In this document: positions 8,486 to 16,541 of the stretch, in pieces | How the letters are laid out: each line of letters starts with the position of its first letter | Position numbering within the stretch: position 1 is the stretch's first letter | DNA from: Nocardia higoensis NBRC 100133 | Lineage (GTDB): Bacteria > Actinomycetota > Actinomycetes > Mycobacteriales > Mycobacteriaceae | Direction: 5' to 3' | Assembly (NCBI RefSeq): GCF_000308595.1 | Contig: NZ_BAGA01000102.1 | Location: 1-64,000, forward strand | Length of the DNA: 64,000 nucleotides | Notes under the pieces: generated by a model | What the model saw: only the letters and a program-made list of their open reading frames with translations | Told to the model about the DNA's origin: nothing | The model's database searches: none | Program-made: the position numbers and the translations under genes

Positions 8486-9482
8486 GGTCCGCGCCCGTGT
8501 CGTCGAGCCGGAACCGCTTGTCCAGCAACGGCGGAAGCTGCTCGCTCACCAGCTCGATGTGCCGCAGCACCAGGTCGTCGGGCATCCCGGCGATGCTGGC
8601 CCAGAAGATCAGGTGCCGCAGCGGCAGCCCGGCGGCGCGTTCGTGGATGCGCTCGGCGGCCTGATCGGGAGTGAGGATCTCGAGCAGGCCCCACGATCCG
8701 TCGTCGGGACGCCGACGCAGGTCGCCGAGTTCGAGGGCAGGCGGCACCGGCGCGTCGGTGCCTTCGACCGACAGCCTGCGATAGGAGTTCATCTGGTGGG
8801 CGAGGTGCGGGGCCACCCGTTCCCAGGCGGCCTCCGGGTCGTCGGCCAGCAGGATGGGCAGCAGGTCCGACACCCGCGCGGTCTCCGGATCGTGCCCGCC
8901 CTCGACGAGTCCCTCCCGGTAGATCGGGAACAAGGTGGGCGAGATGTGCAGGAAGCCGATGCCGAGCCTGCCCGCCAGCCGCGCGCCGCGCGGCCCGTAG
9001 AAGCCGCCCCACAGGGGAACCGGGTCCTGGATCGGCCCCGGGGTGACGCCGCCGGTCGCCCACAGCCGCTGGAGTTCGGCGATGACCTCGCCGGTGCGGG
9101 CGAAGCGGCGCGTGAATTCGGCGTCGAAGAGCCGGTATTCGGGCACCCGGTACCCCGCGCCGAGCCCGAGTTCGAGCCTGCCGCCGCTGATCAGGTCGAC
9201 CAGCGCCGCCTCCTCGGCGAGTTGGGCGGGCTTGCGCAGTGCGGGCAGCACCACCGCGGTACCGATGCGCACGTGCTCGGTCCTGGCAGCGGCCGCGGCG
9301 GCGAAGGTCAGCGGCTGCGGGAGATAGCCGTCTTCGAACAGGTGGTGTTCGGTGAACCAGATGCCGCCCGCGCCGCGCCGGTCGGCCTCCTCACAGAATT
9401 CGAGGGTACGGGCGTAGTGGTCGGCCCACGGCCGGTGCCATTGCTCCGGGTTGCGCAGGTCGAAGAGCAGTCCGACGTCCAT
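8478..9482 (-). CDS. LLM-class flavin-dependent monooxygenase
   Basis: A 334-residue luciferase-like TIM-barrel protein. Marks include 'ADRRGAGGIWFTEHHLFEDGY', best seen as the WFTEHH motif, 'HVRIGTAVVLPALRKPAQLAEEAALVD' (key IGTAV) and GGRLELGLGAGYR. The TEHH and IGTAV signatures point to the FMN-dependent branch, unlike the F420-type protein at 2938-3825. It likely carries out an oxidative tailoring step such as a Baeyer-Villiger or hydroxylation reaction; the step is not predictable. GGAG is upstream of the ATG at 9482, and its 3' end overlaps the MFS gene. Confidence 0.88.
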   Translation of the reverse strand: MDVGLLFDLRNPEQWHRPWADHYARTLEFCEEADRRGAGGIWFTEHHLFEDGYLPQPLTFAAAAAARTEHVRIGTAVVLPALRKPAQLAEEAALVDLISGGRLELGLGAGYRVPEYRLFDAEFTRRFARTGEVIAELQRLWATGGVTPGPIQDPVPLWGGFYGPRGARLAGRLGIGFLHISPTLFPIYREGLVEGGHDPETARVSDLLPILLADDPEAAWERVAPHLAHQMNSYRRLSVEGTDAPVPPALELGDLRRRPDDGSWGLLEILTPDQAAERIHERAAGLPLRHLIFWASIAGMPDDLVLRHIELVSEQLPPLLDKRFRLDDTGADRG

Positions 9483-9507
9483 GAGGGCTCCGTTCGTCAG
9501 GGTGGCG

Positions 9508-9702
9508 TCAGCGGGTGGTGGTGGTCCACGCGCGGGGATCGGCGAAGGCGGGGCGACGCCCCGGGCGCCGCCGGGCGACCACCCGGTCGGGGGTGGGCGG
9601 TGCCAGGGCGGCGAGATGTCGCGCGTAGAGCAGGACGGTGAGCGCGCCGAGTTCCTCGGCGTCGGCGCTGCCCTTCTCCACGCGCAGGAAGAAGGTGCTC
9701 AT
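9508..9702 (-). CDS. Acyl-CoA carboxylase epsilon subunit
   Basis: A 64-residue protein, MSTFFLRVEKGSADAEELG at its start and rich in Ala/Leu/Arg/Pro, with the size and pattern of the small epsilon subunits that stabilise actinobacterial acyl-CoA carboxylases ('RVEKGxAxAEELAAL'). Its ATG overlaps the stop of the carboxyltransferase gene as ATGA, the normal arrangement of beta and epsilon. A longer reading frame extends upstream but lies entirely inside the beta-subunit gene and is not coding. It should assemble with the beta subunit (9699-11270) and the biotinylated alpha subunit (19637-21400). Confidence 0.85.
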   Translation of the reverse strand: MSTFFLRVEKGSADAEELGALTVLLYARHLAALAPPTPDRVVARRRPGRRPAFADPRAWTTTTR

Positions 9703-11270
9703 TGCGGCGGGTTCCCGTGCTTGCGGTGCGGCAGATCGGTGTCCTTGCCCGCCAGCATCGCGAACGCGCGGATCAGCACGTTGCGGGTGTCGCGCGGGTC
9801 GATGACGTCGTCGACGAGTCCCCGCTCGGCGGCGTAGTAGGGGTGCACCAGTTCGCTGCGGTATTCGGCGATCTTGCGGTCCCTGGTGGCCGTGCTGTCC
9901 TCGGCGGCGGCGATCTCGCGGCGGAACACCACATCGGCGGCGGCCTCCGCGCCCATCACCGCGATCTCGTTGGTCGGCCAGGCCAGCGCCAGGTCGGTGC
10001 CGATGGACAGCGAGTCCATGACGATGTAGGCCCCGCCGTAGGACTTGCGCAGCACCAGCGAGATCCGCGGCACCGTGGCGTTGCAGTAGGCGTAGAGGAG
10101 TTTGGCGCCGCGCCGGATGATGCCCGCGTGCTCCTGGCCCACGCCGGGCAGGAACCCTGGCACGTCCACCAGGGTCAGCAGGGGGATGTTGAAGGCATCG
10201 CAGAACTGGACGAAGCGCGCGCCCTTCTCGCTGGCGTCGATGTCGAGGACCCCGGCCAGGCTCATCGGCTGGCTGGCCACCACGCCAACCACGTGACCGT
10301 CGAGCCGCGCCAGCGCGCACACCAGATTCGTCGCCCAGGTGGCCTGAACTTCGAAATAGTCTCCGTCGTCGACGATTTCGGCGAGCACATCACGAATGTC
10401 GTAGGGCCGGTTGCCGTCCAGGGGCACCAGGTCGGTGAGGCCGTCGGTGCGGCGGTCGGCGGGATCGGCGGTGAACGCGACCGGCGGCAGCTCCCGGTTG
10501 TTGGCCGGCAGCATCGACAGCAGTGCGCGGACATCGGACAGGCAGGACTCCTCGTCGTCGTAGACGAAGTGCGCCACCCCCGACACCGAGGCGTGCACAT
10601 CGGCGCCGCCGAGCTCGTCATGGGTGACCTGCTCCCCGGTCACCGTGCGCACCACATCGGGTCCGGTGATGAACATCTGCGCGATGTCACGCACCACGAA
10701 GACGAAGTCGGTGAGCGCGGGCGAGTACGCCGCGCCGCCAGCGCACGGCCCGAGCATCACGCTGATCTGCGGAATGACGCCGGAAGCCCTGGTGTTGCGG
10801 CGGAAGATCCCGCCGTACCCGGCCAGCGCCGACACGCCCTCCTGGATGCGCGCGCCCGCGCCGTCGTTGAGCGATACCAGTGGCGCTCCTGCCGCCACCG
10901 CCATGTCCATGATCTTGTGGATCTTCTGCGCGTGCGCCTCGCCCAGCGCGCCGCCGAAGATCCGGAAGTCACTGGCGTAGACGAACACCGTGCGCGAGTC
11001 GACGGTGCCCCAGCCGGTCACCACACCGTCGGTATAGGGACGGCGGGCCTCCAGGCCGAAGCCGGTCGCGCGGTGCCTGCGCAACGGTTCGACCTCGACG
11101 AAGGAGCCGGGGTCGAGCAGCAGGTCGATGCGCTCGCGGGCGGTGAGTTTGCCTTTGGCGTGCTGGCGTTCGGTGGCGGCGGGGTCGGGGCCGAGCCGGG
11201 CCGCGCGTTTGATCGCGTCCAGCTCGTCGAGCCGTTCGAGATAGCCGGCGGGTTCGCGCACTGTGGTCAT
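9699..11270 (-). CDS. Acyl-CoA carboxylase carboxyltransferase (beta) subunit
   Basis: A 523-residue AccD/PccB-type protein. It has 'KGKLTARERIDLLLDPGSF', the acyl-CoA site around 'GAGARIQEG', 'GPCAGGAAYSPALTDF' and the second crotonase-like half with 'VDVPGFLPGVGQEHAGIIRRGAKLLYA' (key motif PGFLPG). It transfers carboxyl from carboxybiotin to acetyl-CoA or propionyl-CoA, giving malonyl-CoA or methylmalonyl-CoA; in this cluster malonyl-CoA supply is the likely job. AGGAGA is upstream of the ATG at 11270. Similar carboxylase genes occur in the jadomycin cluster. Confidence 0.94.
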   Translation of the reverse strand: MTTVREPAGYLERLDELDAIKRAARLGPDPAATERQHAKGKLTARERIDLLLDPGSFVEVEPLRRHRATGFGLEARRPYTDGVVTGWGTVDSRTVFVYASDFRIFGGALGEAHAQKIHKIMDMAVAAGAPLVSLNDGAGARIQEGVSALAGYGGIFRRNTRASGVIPQISVMLGPCAGGAAYSPALTDFVFVVRDIAQMFITGPDVVRTVTGEQVTHDELGGADVHASVSGVAHFVYDDEESCLSDVRALLSMLPANNRELPPVAFTADPADRRTDGLTDLVPLDGNRPYDIRDVLAEIVDDGDYFEVQATWATNLVCALARLDGHVVGVVASQPMSLAGVLDIDASEKGARFVQFCDAFNIPLLTLVDVPGFLPGVGQEHAGIIRRGAKLLYAYCNATVPRISLVLRKSYGGAYIVMDSLSIGTDLALAWPTNEIAVMGAEAAADVVFRREIAAAEDSTATRDRKIAEYRSELVHPYYAAERGLVDDVIDPRDTRNVLIRAFAMLAGKDTDLPHRKHGNPPQ

Positions 11271-11296
11271 CGGATCTCCTGGGGTCGTCGGCCGTG

Positions 11297-13270
11297 TCAG
11301 CCGAGTAGCGTGCCGCCGGTCGCGTCGATGAACGCGCCGGTGATCCAGCGGGCCTCATCGGTGGCGAGGAAGGTGACGACATCGGCGACGTCGACCGCCT
11401 TGCCGACGCGTTTGAACGCCGAGAGCTGCGCCATCTGCTCGACCGCCTCCGGGATGTCGAAGACCGGACCGCCGTTGTCGGTGATGCCGGGCGCGACGCT
11501 GTTGACGGTGATGCCGCGCGGCGCGAGGTAGCGGGCGAAGTGCAGGGTGATCTGCTCGACCGCGCCCTTGGTCATCGAGTACGCCACCTGCTCCGGATTG
11601 GCGAACCGGGTCAGGCCGGAGGAGATGTTGACGATGCGGCCGCCGTCGGAGAGGTTGCCCAGCGCGCGCTGCACGATGAAGAACGGCGCCTTGGCGTTGA
11701 CCGCGAACAGGTGGTCGAAGTCCTCGGGCGTCACGTCCTCGGGGCTGACGCCCGCCGGGGTGGTCGCGCCCGCGTTGTTGACGAGAATGTCGAGGGTCGT
11801 GGTGCCGGTCCGTTCCTTCAAGCCCTGTTCCAGGCCGAGGAACAGCTCGTGGACACCGCCGTTCGCGCTCAGCTCGGCGCGCACGGGAAAGGCTCGGCCG
11901 CCGTCGTTCTCGATGAGTTCGACGGTCTCGCGGGCGGCGGCCTCGTTGCCCGCGTAGTGCACGGCGACCAGCGCGCCCTTGGCCGCGAGTTGCCTGGCGG
12001 TCGCGCGGCCGATGCCGCGGCTGGAGCCGGTGACGAGGGCGGTCTTGCCGGTGAGGCTCATGGGTTGCTCCTTCGTGGTGTCTGTCGCGTGATCAGCGCC
12101 CGGTCCCGGCAGGCCGCTGATCATGCGGGCCAGGTGGGCGCGGACGTCGTGGCAGCCGAGCAGTTCGGCGAACAGCTGCCTGGCCGGTTCGACCTCGGGT
12201 CCGCCGAGCAGCAGCAGGGTCTGTGCCCGGATGTTGGTCAGGGTGCGGGCGCCGACGGGGTGCCTGGCACGGTGGTAGTCGTCGAGGTGGGTGTCCCGGT
12301 GATCTCGGGTGAGGTGTGCGATCAGCCGCGCCGACAGGTCGGCGGCGTCCTGGAGGCCGAGGTTGAGCGCCTGTCCGCCGACCGGCATCTGGCGGTGCGC
12401 CGCGTCGCCCGCGAGCAGCACCCGGCCGCGCCGGTACCGGGTCACCTGCTCGCTGGTGTCGTCGAACGCATTGCGCCACAAGGGCGTTCCGTGGGCGATC
12501 GACTCACCCGTCACCCGCTGCCAGGCGGCGGCGATCTCGGCGAAGCGCGGCGGGTCCGCCGATCGGCGGGGCGCGGCGCCGTAGACGTGCACCATCACCC
12601 TGGTGCTGCCGTCCGGCCAGCGGGACGACACAGCGAGCCCGTGCGGGAACCGCTCGAACCGGCGGGCCGGGATCTCGATCCCGGCCACATCGGCCCGCAG
12701 CATCTCCCGGCCCGCGGCCCGGCCCGCGGACTCGAATCCGGCGAGATCGCGGACGGTGCTGCGCTCGCCGTCCGCGCCGACGAGGTAGGCGGCGGTGAAA
12801 TCCCGCCGCTCGCCCTCCCCGGTGACCGTGGTGACCAGTACCCGTTCCCGGCCCGCGGTCAGCGCGGTGACCCGGTGCCCGCGCCGCAGCACAGCTCCGG
12901 CCTCGAGCGCCCGTTGCGCGAGCACCGCCTCCAACCGGATCTGCGGACATTTCCACTGCCCCGCGAACCGGTGGCCGGGATCGGCGGCCGTCAGATCCAG
13001 GCGCAGGCCGCCGAAGTGCCCCGGTCCCCCGTCGGGCAGCGGCCCGAGCCGGTCCAGCACGTCGCGCTCGGCCAGCACCTCCATGGTGCGGGCGTGCAGT
13101 GTCGACGCCCGTGACTCGGTGGTGGGTTCGGTGAGCTGTTCCACCACCGTGACGCGGACTCCGGCCAGGGCCAAGTCGCCCGCCAGCAGCAGCCCGACCG
13201 GGCCCGCGCCGACGATCAGGACGTCGGCGTCGTCTCCTCCGTCACGCGGAGCGGCGGCGCGCTTCGGCAT
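11297..13270 (-). CDS. Fused FAD monooxygenase / short-chain reductase (UrdM/PgaM-like)
   Basis: A single 657-codon frame. Residues 1 to about 400 form an aromatic hydroxylase with GAGPVGLLLAGD, the DG motif LVGADGERS and a GD motif in altered form (GDAAHRQMPVGGQALN). The C-terminal thioredoxin-like domain common in stand-alone members is missing, and the chain goes directly into an SDR of 254 residues (from residue 404) with TGSSRGIG, NNAG and Y-x3-K (YSMTK). The same oxygenase-reductase fusion is known in angucycline pathways (UrdM, PgaM, CabV), where it acts on B-ring hydroxylation and ketoreduction at C-12/C-6. An internal ribosome site precedes residue 404, so a free reductase may also be made. 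The start overlaps the aromatase/cyclase gene by 29 bases. Confidence 0.9.
   Translation of the reverse strand: MPKRAAAPRDGGDDADVLIVGAGPVGLLLAGDLALAGVRVTVVEQLTEPTTESRASTLHARTMEVLAERDVLDRLGPLPDGGPGHFGGLRLDLTAADPGHRFAGQWKCPQIRLEAVLAQRALEAGAVLRRGHRVTALTAGRERVLVTTVTGEGERRDFTAAYLVGADGERSTVRDLAGFESAGRAAGREMLRADVAGIEIPARRFERFPHGLAVSSRWPDGSTRVMVHVYGAAPRRSADPPRFAEIAAAWQRVTGESIAHGTPLWRNAFDDTSEQVTRYRRGRVLLAGDAAHRQMPVGGQALNLGLQDAADLSARLIAHLTRDHRDTHLDDYHRARHPVGARTLTNIRAQTLLLLGGPEVEPARQLFAELLGCHDVRAHLARMISGLPGPGADHATDTTKEQPMSLTGKTALVTGSSRGIGRATARQLAAKGALVAVHYAGNEAAARETVELIENDGGRAFPVRAELSANGGVHELFLGLEQGLKERTGTTTLDILVNNAGATTPAGVSPEDVTPEDFDHLFAVNAKAPFFIVQRALGNLSDGGRIVNISSGLTRFANPEQVAYSMTKGAVEQITLHFARYLAPRGITVNSVAPGITDNGGPVFDIPEAVEQMAQLSAFKRVGKAVDVADVVTFLATDEARWITGAFIDATGGTLLG
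12059..12073 (-). promoter_or_regulatory. Internal ribosome binding site and start for a free reductase domain
   Basis: Within the fused gene, AAGGAG (12068-12073) stands 6 bases before an in-frame ATG (12059-12061) that begins MSLTGKTALVTGSSRG, exactly at the start of the SDR domain. Translation from here would give a 254-residue reductase ending at 11297. The PgaM system is known to make its reductase part separately from an internal start, so this arrangement is likely functional. Confidence 0.65.
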
Positions 13271-14195
13271 GGTTCTTGGCGTGGTTCAGCGTGGCCCGGC
13301 TGTTGCCGCCGAGCGCCTCGCGCAGGAACGCGCGCGCCTCGGGTACCCCGGCGTCGGGACCGAGGATCTCGGTGATCCGTTCCGCCTTGATGATCACCGT
13401 GTGTTGCGAAGACGCCGTCGTGACGCCCTCGGCGTTCTCCTCGAATTCCCAATAGCCGGTGTGCAGATCGAGCAGGGCGGGCAGCGTCGTCTGCTTGTAG
13501 GCGATGCGGCGTCGCGGGAAGCAGACCCGCACCGACTCGGTGGTGTGGGTGGACCCGTCCTTGGTCCGGGTCTCCAGCCGCAGGGTCTGCACGCCCGGCG
13601 TGGTCTCGGTCAGCTCGACCGCGGCCACGTGCGGCAGCCGCTCACTCCAGCGGTCCGCCTGGTCGACGAAGTCGTAGACATCATCGGCCGCGCCGTCGAT
13701 CTCGACCGAATCGACGAACGACAGCGTGAGCTCGGTGGTGCGCACCGCGGATTCCACCGCGGCCTCGAGGCCGGGCAGTTCGGCCTTGCTGTTGTCGTCG
13801 ACCGCCTTCTCGATCCAGGCCAGCCCCTCGGGGTCGTCGTCGATCGCACTGTAGGAGTGCAGCAATCGCAGATGGGTGCCCTCGCCGTGGGGTTCGATGA
13901 TCCAGGTGCCGCTCATGTGCGCCACCGGCGGCGCGGACACCTCCTGCCAGAAGGTGATCCGCAGCGCTTCCGGATCCAGAACGCGCCGGGAGATCCAGGT
14001 CTTCACCTCACCGTTGGCCGTCGCCCAGATCTGGATGCGTTCCTCGTTCCCCTCGAACTCCAGCCGAGTCACGTACACCGACGGCGGGAACAGGCGCGGC
14101 CAGTTCTCCACCTCGGCCAGCAGGCGGTACACCTCGCTCGGCGGCGCGGCCACGGTGATGGCGTGCTCGACCTCGCGCGTGGTCTGTGTGGTCAT
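13242..14195 (-). CDS. Didomain aromatase/cyclase (ARO/CYC, UrdL/JadD-like)
   Basis: A 317-residue protein made of two SRPBCC/START-like domains. The first (about 5-150) has 'EHAITVAAPPSEVYRLLAEVENWPRLFPP', recognisable by the EVYRLLAEVENWP helix; the second (about 160-310) has 'DDVYDFVDQADRWSERLPHV'. Such didomain enzymes close and aromatise the first ring of reduced polyketides after C-9 ketoreduction. AGGAGA is upstream of the ATG at 14195. It sits between the ketoreductase and the oxygenase-reductase, the same place as urdL. Its 3' end overlaps the next gene by 29 bases. Confidence 0.92.
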   Translation of the reverse strand: MTTQTTREVEHAITVAAPPSEVYRLLAEVENWPRLFPPSVYVTRLEFEGNEERIQIWATANGEVKTWISRRVLDPEALRITFWQEVSAPPVAHMSGTWIIEPHGEGTHLRLLHSYSAIDDDPEGLAWIEKAVDDNSKAELPGLEAAVESAVRTTELTLSFVDSVEIDGAADDVYDFVDQADRWSERLPHVAAVELTETTPGVQTLRLETRTKDGSTHTTESVRVCFPRRRIAYKQTTLPALLDLHTGYWEFEENAEGVTTASSQHTVIIKAERITEILGPDAGVPEARAFLREALGGNSRATLNHAKNHAEARRRSA

Positions 14196-14224
14196 GTCGT
14201 CTCCTGATGCTGGTCGATGCGGAT

Positions 14225-15007
14225 TCAGAAATTGCCGAGTCCGCCGCAGACGTTGAGTGCCTGCGCGGTGATGGAGGCGGCGAGGTCGGAGGCCAGGTAG
14301 CCGACAAGTCCGGCCACCTCCTCCGGAGTCGAGTACCGGCCGAGCGGGATCTTGGCCTGGAACTTGGTGAGGATCGCGTCCTCGGTGGTGTCGTAGGCCT
14401 CGGCGTAGCCCGAGCGAACCCGTTGGGCCATGGGGGTTTCCACGTAGCCGGGGCACACCGCGTTGACCGTGATCCCGGTGGGGGCCAGCTCGTTTCCGAG
14501 CGCCTTGGTGAAGCCGACGACGCCGTGCTTGGACGCCGAGTACGGCGCGCCGAGCACCACGCCCTGCTTGCCGGCGGTGGAGGCGATGTTGATGATGCGA
14601 CCGCGCTGCTTGTCCCGCATGCCTCCGGTGGTGAGCACCTCACGGGTCACCAGGAACACGCTGTCGAGATTGGTCGCGATCACGTCGGACCACAGTTCGT
14701 CGGTGAGCTCGGCGGTGACGCCGCCGCCGGAGCGGCCCGCGTTGTTGACCAGCACGTCGACCGTGCCGTACCGGTCGACCGCGGCCCTGACGAACGCCGA
14801 GATGTCCTCGACGGAACGGACATCGGCGGCGGTGCCGTCCACGTCGTGGCCCTCCCCACGCAGTTGCGCGACGGTGTCGGCCACGGCGTCCTTGCTGCGC
14901 GCGCACAGGAACACACGGTGCCCCTGACTCGCCAGCTGTCGCGCCGAGGCGAGACCGATTCCGCTGGTGGCTCCGGTGACCAGGGCCACCCGGTGGTCGT
15001 TGCTCAT
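14225..15007 (-). CDS. Polyketide C-9 ketoreductase (ActIII-like)
   Basis: A 260-residue SDR very close to ActIII-type reductases: TGATSGIGLASARQLA, the substrate loop around residue 93, S143-Y156-K160 catalytic set ('IASTAGKQG', 'APYSASKHGVVGFTKALG') and the hallmark C-terminus ITAQALNVCGGLGNF. It uses NADPH to reduce the C-9 ketone of the nascent chain. In ActIII the loop carries a Pro-Gly-Gly motif that influences stereochemistry; here it reads Ser93-Gly-Gly. The gene lies between ACP and ARO/CYC, as in the urdamycin cluster. Confidence 0.96.
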   Translation of the reverse strand: MSNDHRVALVTGATSGIGLASARQLASQGHRVFLCARSKDAVADTVAQLRGEGHDVDGTAADVRSVEDISAFVRAAVDRYGTVDVLVNNAGRSGGGVTAELTDELWSDVIATNLDSVFLVTREVLTTGGMRDKQRGRIINIASTAGKQGVVLGAPYSASKHGVVGFTKALGNELAPTGITVNAVCPGYVETPMAQRVRSGYAEAYDTTEDAILTKFQAKIPLGRYSTPEEVAGLVGYLASDLAASITAQALNVCGGLGNF

Positions 15008-15038
15008 GCTGTTCTCCTCGTCCGGAATGCGATGCGGC

Positions 15039-15302
15039 TCAGCTGGACCGGGCCGCGTCGAGCAGGTGTTCGTTGACCAGGTCGACCAGCGCGCTCGGCG
15101 TGGTCACCGAGACCACGGTGTCGTCGTCGAGGACGACTCCGAATTCGCGGGCGATCCGGCTCGTGGTCTCCAGCAGCGCCAGGGACTCGTATCCGAGATC
15201 CTCGAAAGCGATCTCGGCGAAGTCGCCGTCGAGACCGGGGCTGTCGCCACTGCCTTCGCGCAGGATGCGGCGAAGATCGTCGAGGGTGAACTGTTTCGAC
15301 AC
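15039..15302 (-). CDS. Type II polyketide synthase acyl carrier protein
   Basis: An 87-residue four-helix carrier protein starting MSKQFTLDDLRRILREGSG. The phosphopantetheine site is Ser40 in LGYESLALLE; most type II ACPs have Asp before this serine, and here it is Glu. It carries the growing chain between KS-alpha/CLF and the tailoring enzymes. No phosphopantetheinyl transferase gene is present nearby, so a transferase encoded elsewhere must activate it. It follows the chain length factor by 15 bases. Confidence 0.96.
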   Translation of the reverse strand: MSKQFTLDDLRRILREGSGDSPGLDGDFAEIAFEDLGYESLALLETTSRIAREFGVVLDDDTVVSVTTPSALVDLVNEHLLDAARSS

Positions 15303-15317
15303 GGGAATTTCCTTTCC

Positions 15318-16541
15318 TCAGGCCTGGAATCGATCGGGACCGCGCACGACCATGGCGGAGTTGAAGCCGCCCGCGCCGCGCGCGACGACGAGCGCGGTGC
15401 GCACCGCCGCCTGCCTGGTCTCGGTGACCAGGTCGATGCGGTATTCCGCCGAGAGACTGGTGCCGACGGTCGGCGGCACGACACCGTCGCGAATGGACAG
15501 GAAAGCGGCGGCGAGATCGAGCGGTGCGGCGCCCGAATACAGTCGTCCGGTCATGGTTTTCGGCGCGGTCACCGGGACACCGTGTGGGCCGAACACGGCG
15601 ATCAGCGCGTCCGCCTCCACCCGGTCGAGTTCGGCGATGCCCGCCGCGTCGGCGAAGACCACGTCGATCTCCTCCGGCGTGACCCGCGCGTCGCGCAGGG
15701 CGAGCTCGATCGCCCTGCGCAGGCCGGATTCGCCGCCGGCACCTGGCCTCGGGTCCACCGTGGCCGCGTGCCCGGCGATCTCGCCGTAGATCCGTGGCGC
15801 GCCCCGCTCGACGGCGTGATCGGCATCCTCGAGCACCAGCAGTGCGCCGCCCTCGCCGGGCACGTAGCCGCTCGCGGCGCCGTCGAACGGCAGATAGGCC
15901 CGTTCCGGATCGTCGACCGTGCTCAGCCCGCCGCCCGCCAGTTGCGCCACCCAGCCCCACGGGCAGATCGAGGCGTCGAGCGCGCCGGTCACCACCAGCG
16001 CTGTCCCGCGCCTGACCTGTCGGCGTGCCTGGGCGACCGCGTCCAGGCCGCCTGCCTGGTCGCTGACCAGTACGCTGCTCGGTCCGCGAAGCCCGTTGCG
16101 GATGGAGATCTGCCCGCTGTTGACCGCGTAGAACCAGGCGAAGGACTGGTAGGCGCTGACGTACTCGCCGCCCTTGCTCCACAGCGCGCGCAACTCGTTC
16201 TGGCCGAACTCGAATCCGCCCGAGCTGCTGGCGGTGATGACGCCGGCGGCGTAGTCGGGCAGCTCGTCCGGCCGCACCCCGGCATCGGCGAAAGCCCAGT
16301 CCGCGCTGACCAGCGCGAGGCGGGTCATCCGGTCGGTCTGCGGCAGCAGCCTGCTCGGCAGATGTTCCTCGGCGGTGAACCCGGTGATCTCCCCCGCCAG
16401 CCGGGACGGATACCCAGTGGGGTCGAAGCGGGTGACGCGGCCGATGCCGACGTCGCCCCGCAGCGTCGCGCTCCAGTACTTCTCGATGCCCAGTCCGGTC
16501 GGCGCGGCCACGCCGAGCCCGGTCACCACGGTCGTCGTCAT
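15318..16541 (-). CDS. Chain length factor (KS-beta)
   Basis: A 407-residue ketosynthase-like protein in which the active-site cysteine is replaced by glutamine (Gln162 in VLVSDQAGGLDA), the defining feature of the beta subunit. It forms the heterodimer with KS-alpha, decarboxylates malonyl-ACP to start the chain and sets chain length. The start at 16541 overlaps the KS-alpha stop as ATGA; a longer frame upstream lies inside KS-alpha. With the neighbouring ARO/CYC and angucycline-type genes a decaketide is expected, but chain length cannot be read directly from the sequence. Confidence 0.96.
   Translation of the reverse strand: MTTTVVTGLGVAAPTGLGIEKYWSATLRGDVGIGRVTRFDPTGYPSRLAGEITGFTAEEHLPSRLLPQTDRMTRLALVSADWAFADAGVRPDELPDYAAGVITASSSGGFEFGQNELRALWSKGGEYVSAYQSFAWFYAVNSGQISIRNGLRGPSSVLVSDQAGGLDAVAQARRQVRRGTALVVTGALDASICPWGWVAQLAGGGLSTVDDPERAYLPFDGAASGYVPGEGGALLVLEDADHAVERGAPRIYGEIAGHAATVDPRPGAGGESGLRRAIELALRDARVTPEEIDVVFADAAGIAELDRVEADALIAVFGPHGVPVTAPKTMTGRLYSGAAPLDLAAAFLSIRDGVVPPTVGTSLSAEYRIDLVTETRQAAVRTALVVARGAGGFNSAMVVRGPDRFQA

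Noticed and set aside
11540..13114. Long open frame on the plus strand opposite the oxygenase-reductase gene
   Set aside because: Its translation is Arg/Gly/Pro/Ala-rich without any motif and mirrors a gene with clear domains; it is a GC-rich shadow.
11297..13270. Two separate adjacent genes instead of a fusion
   Set aside because: No stop codon separates the oxygenase and reductase parts and the frame is continuous; the known PgaM/UrdM fusion supports one gene with an internal start.
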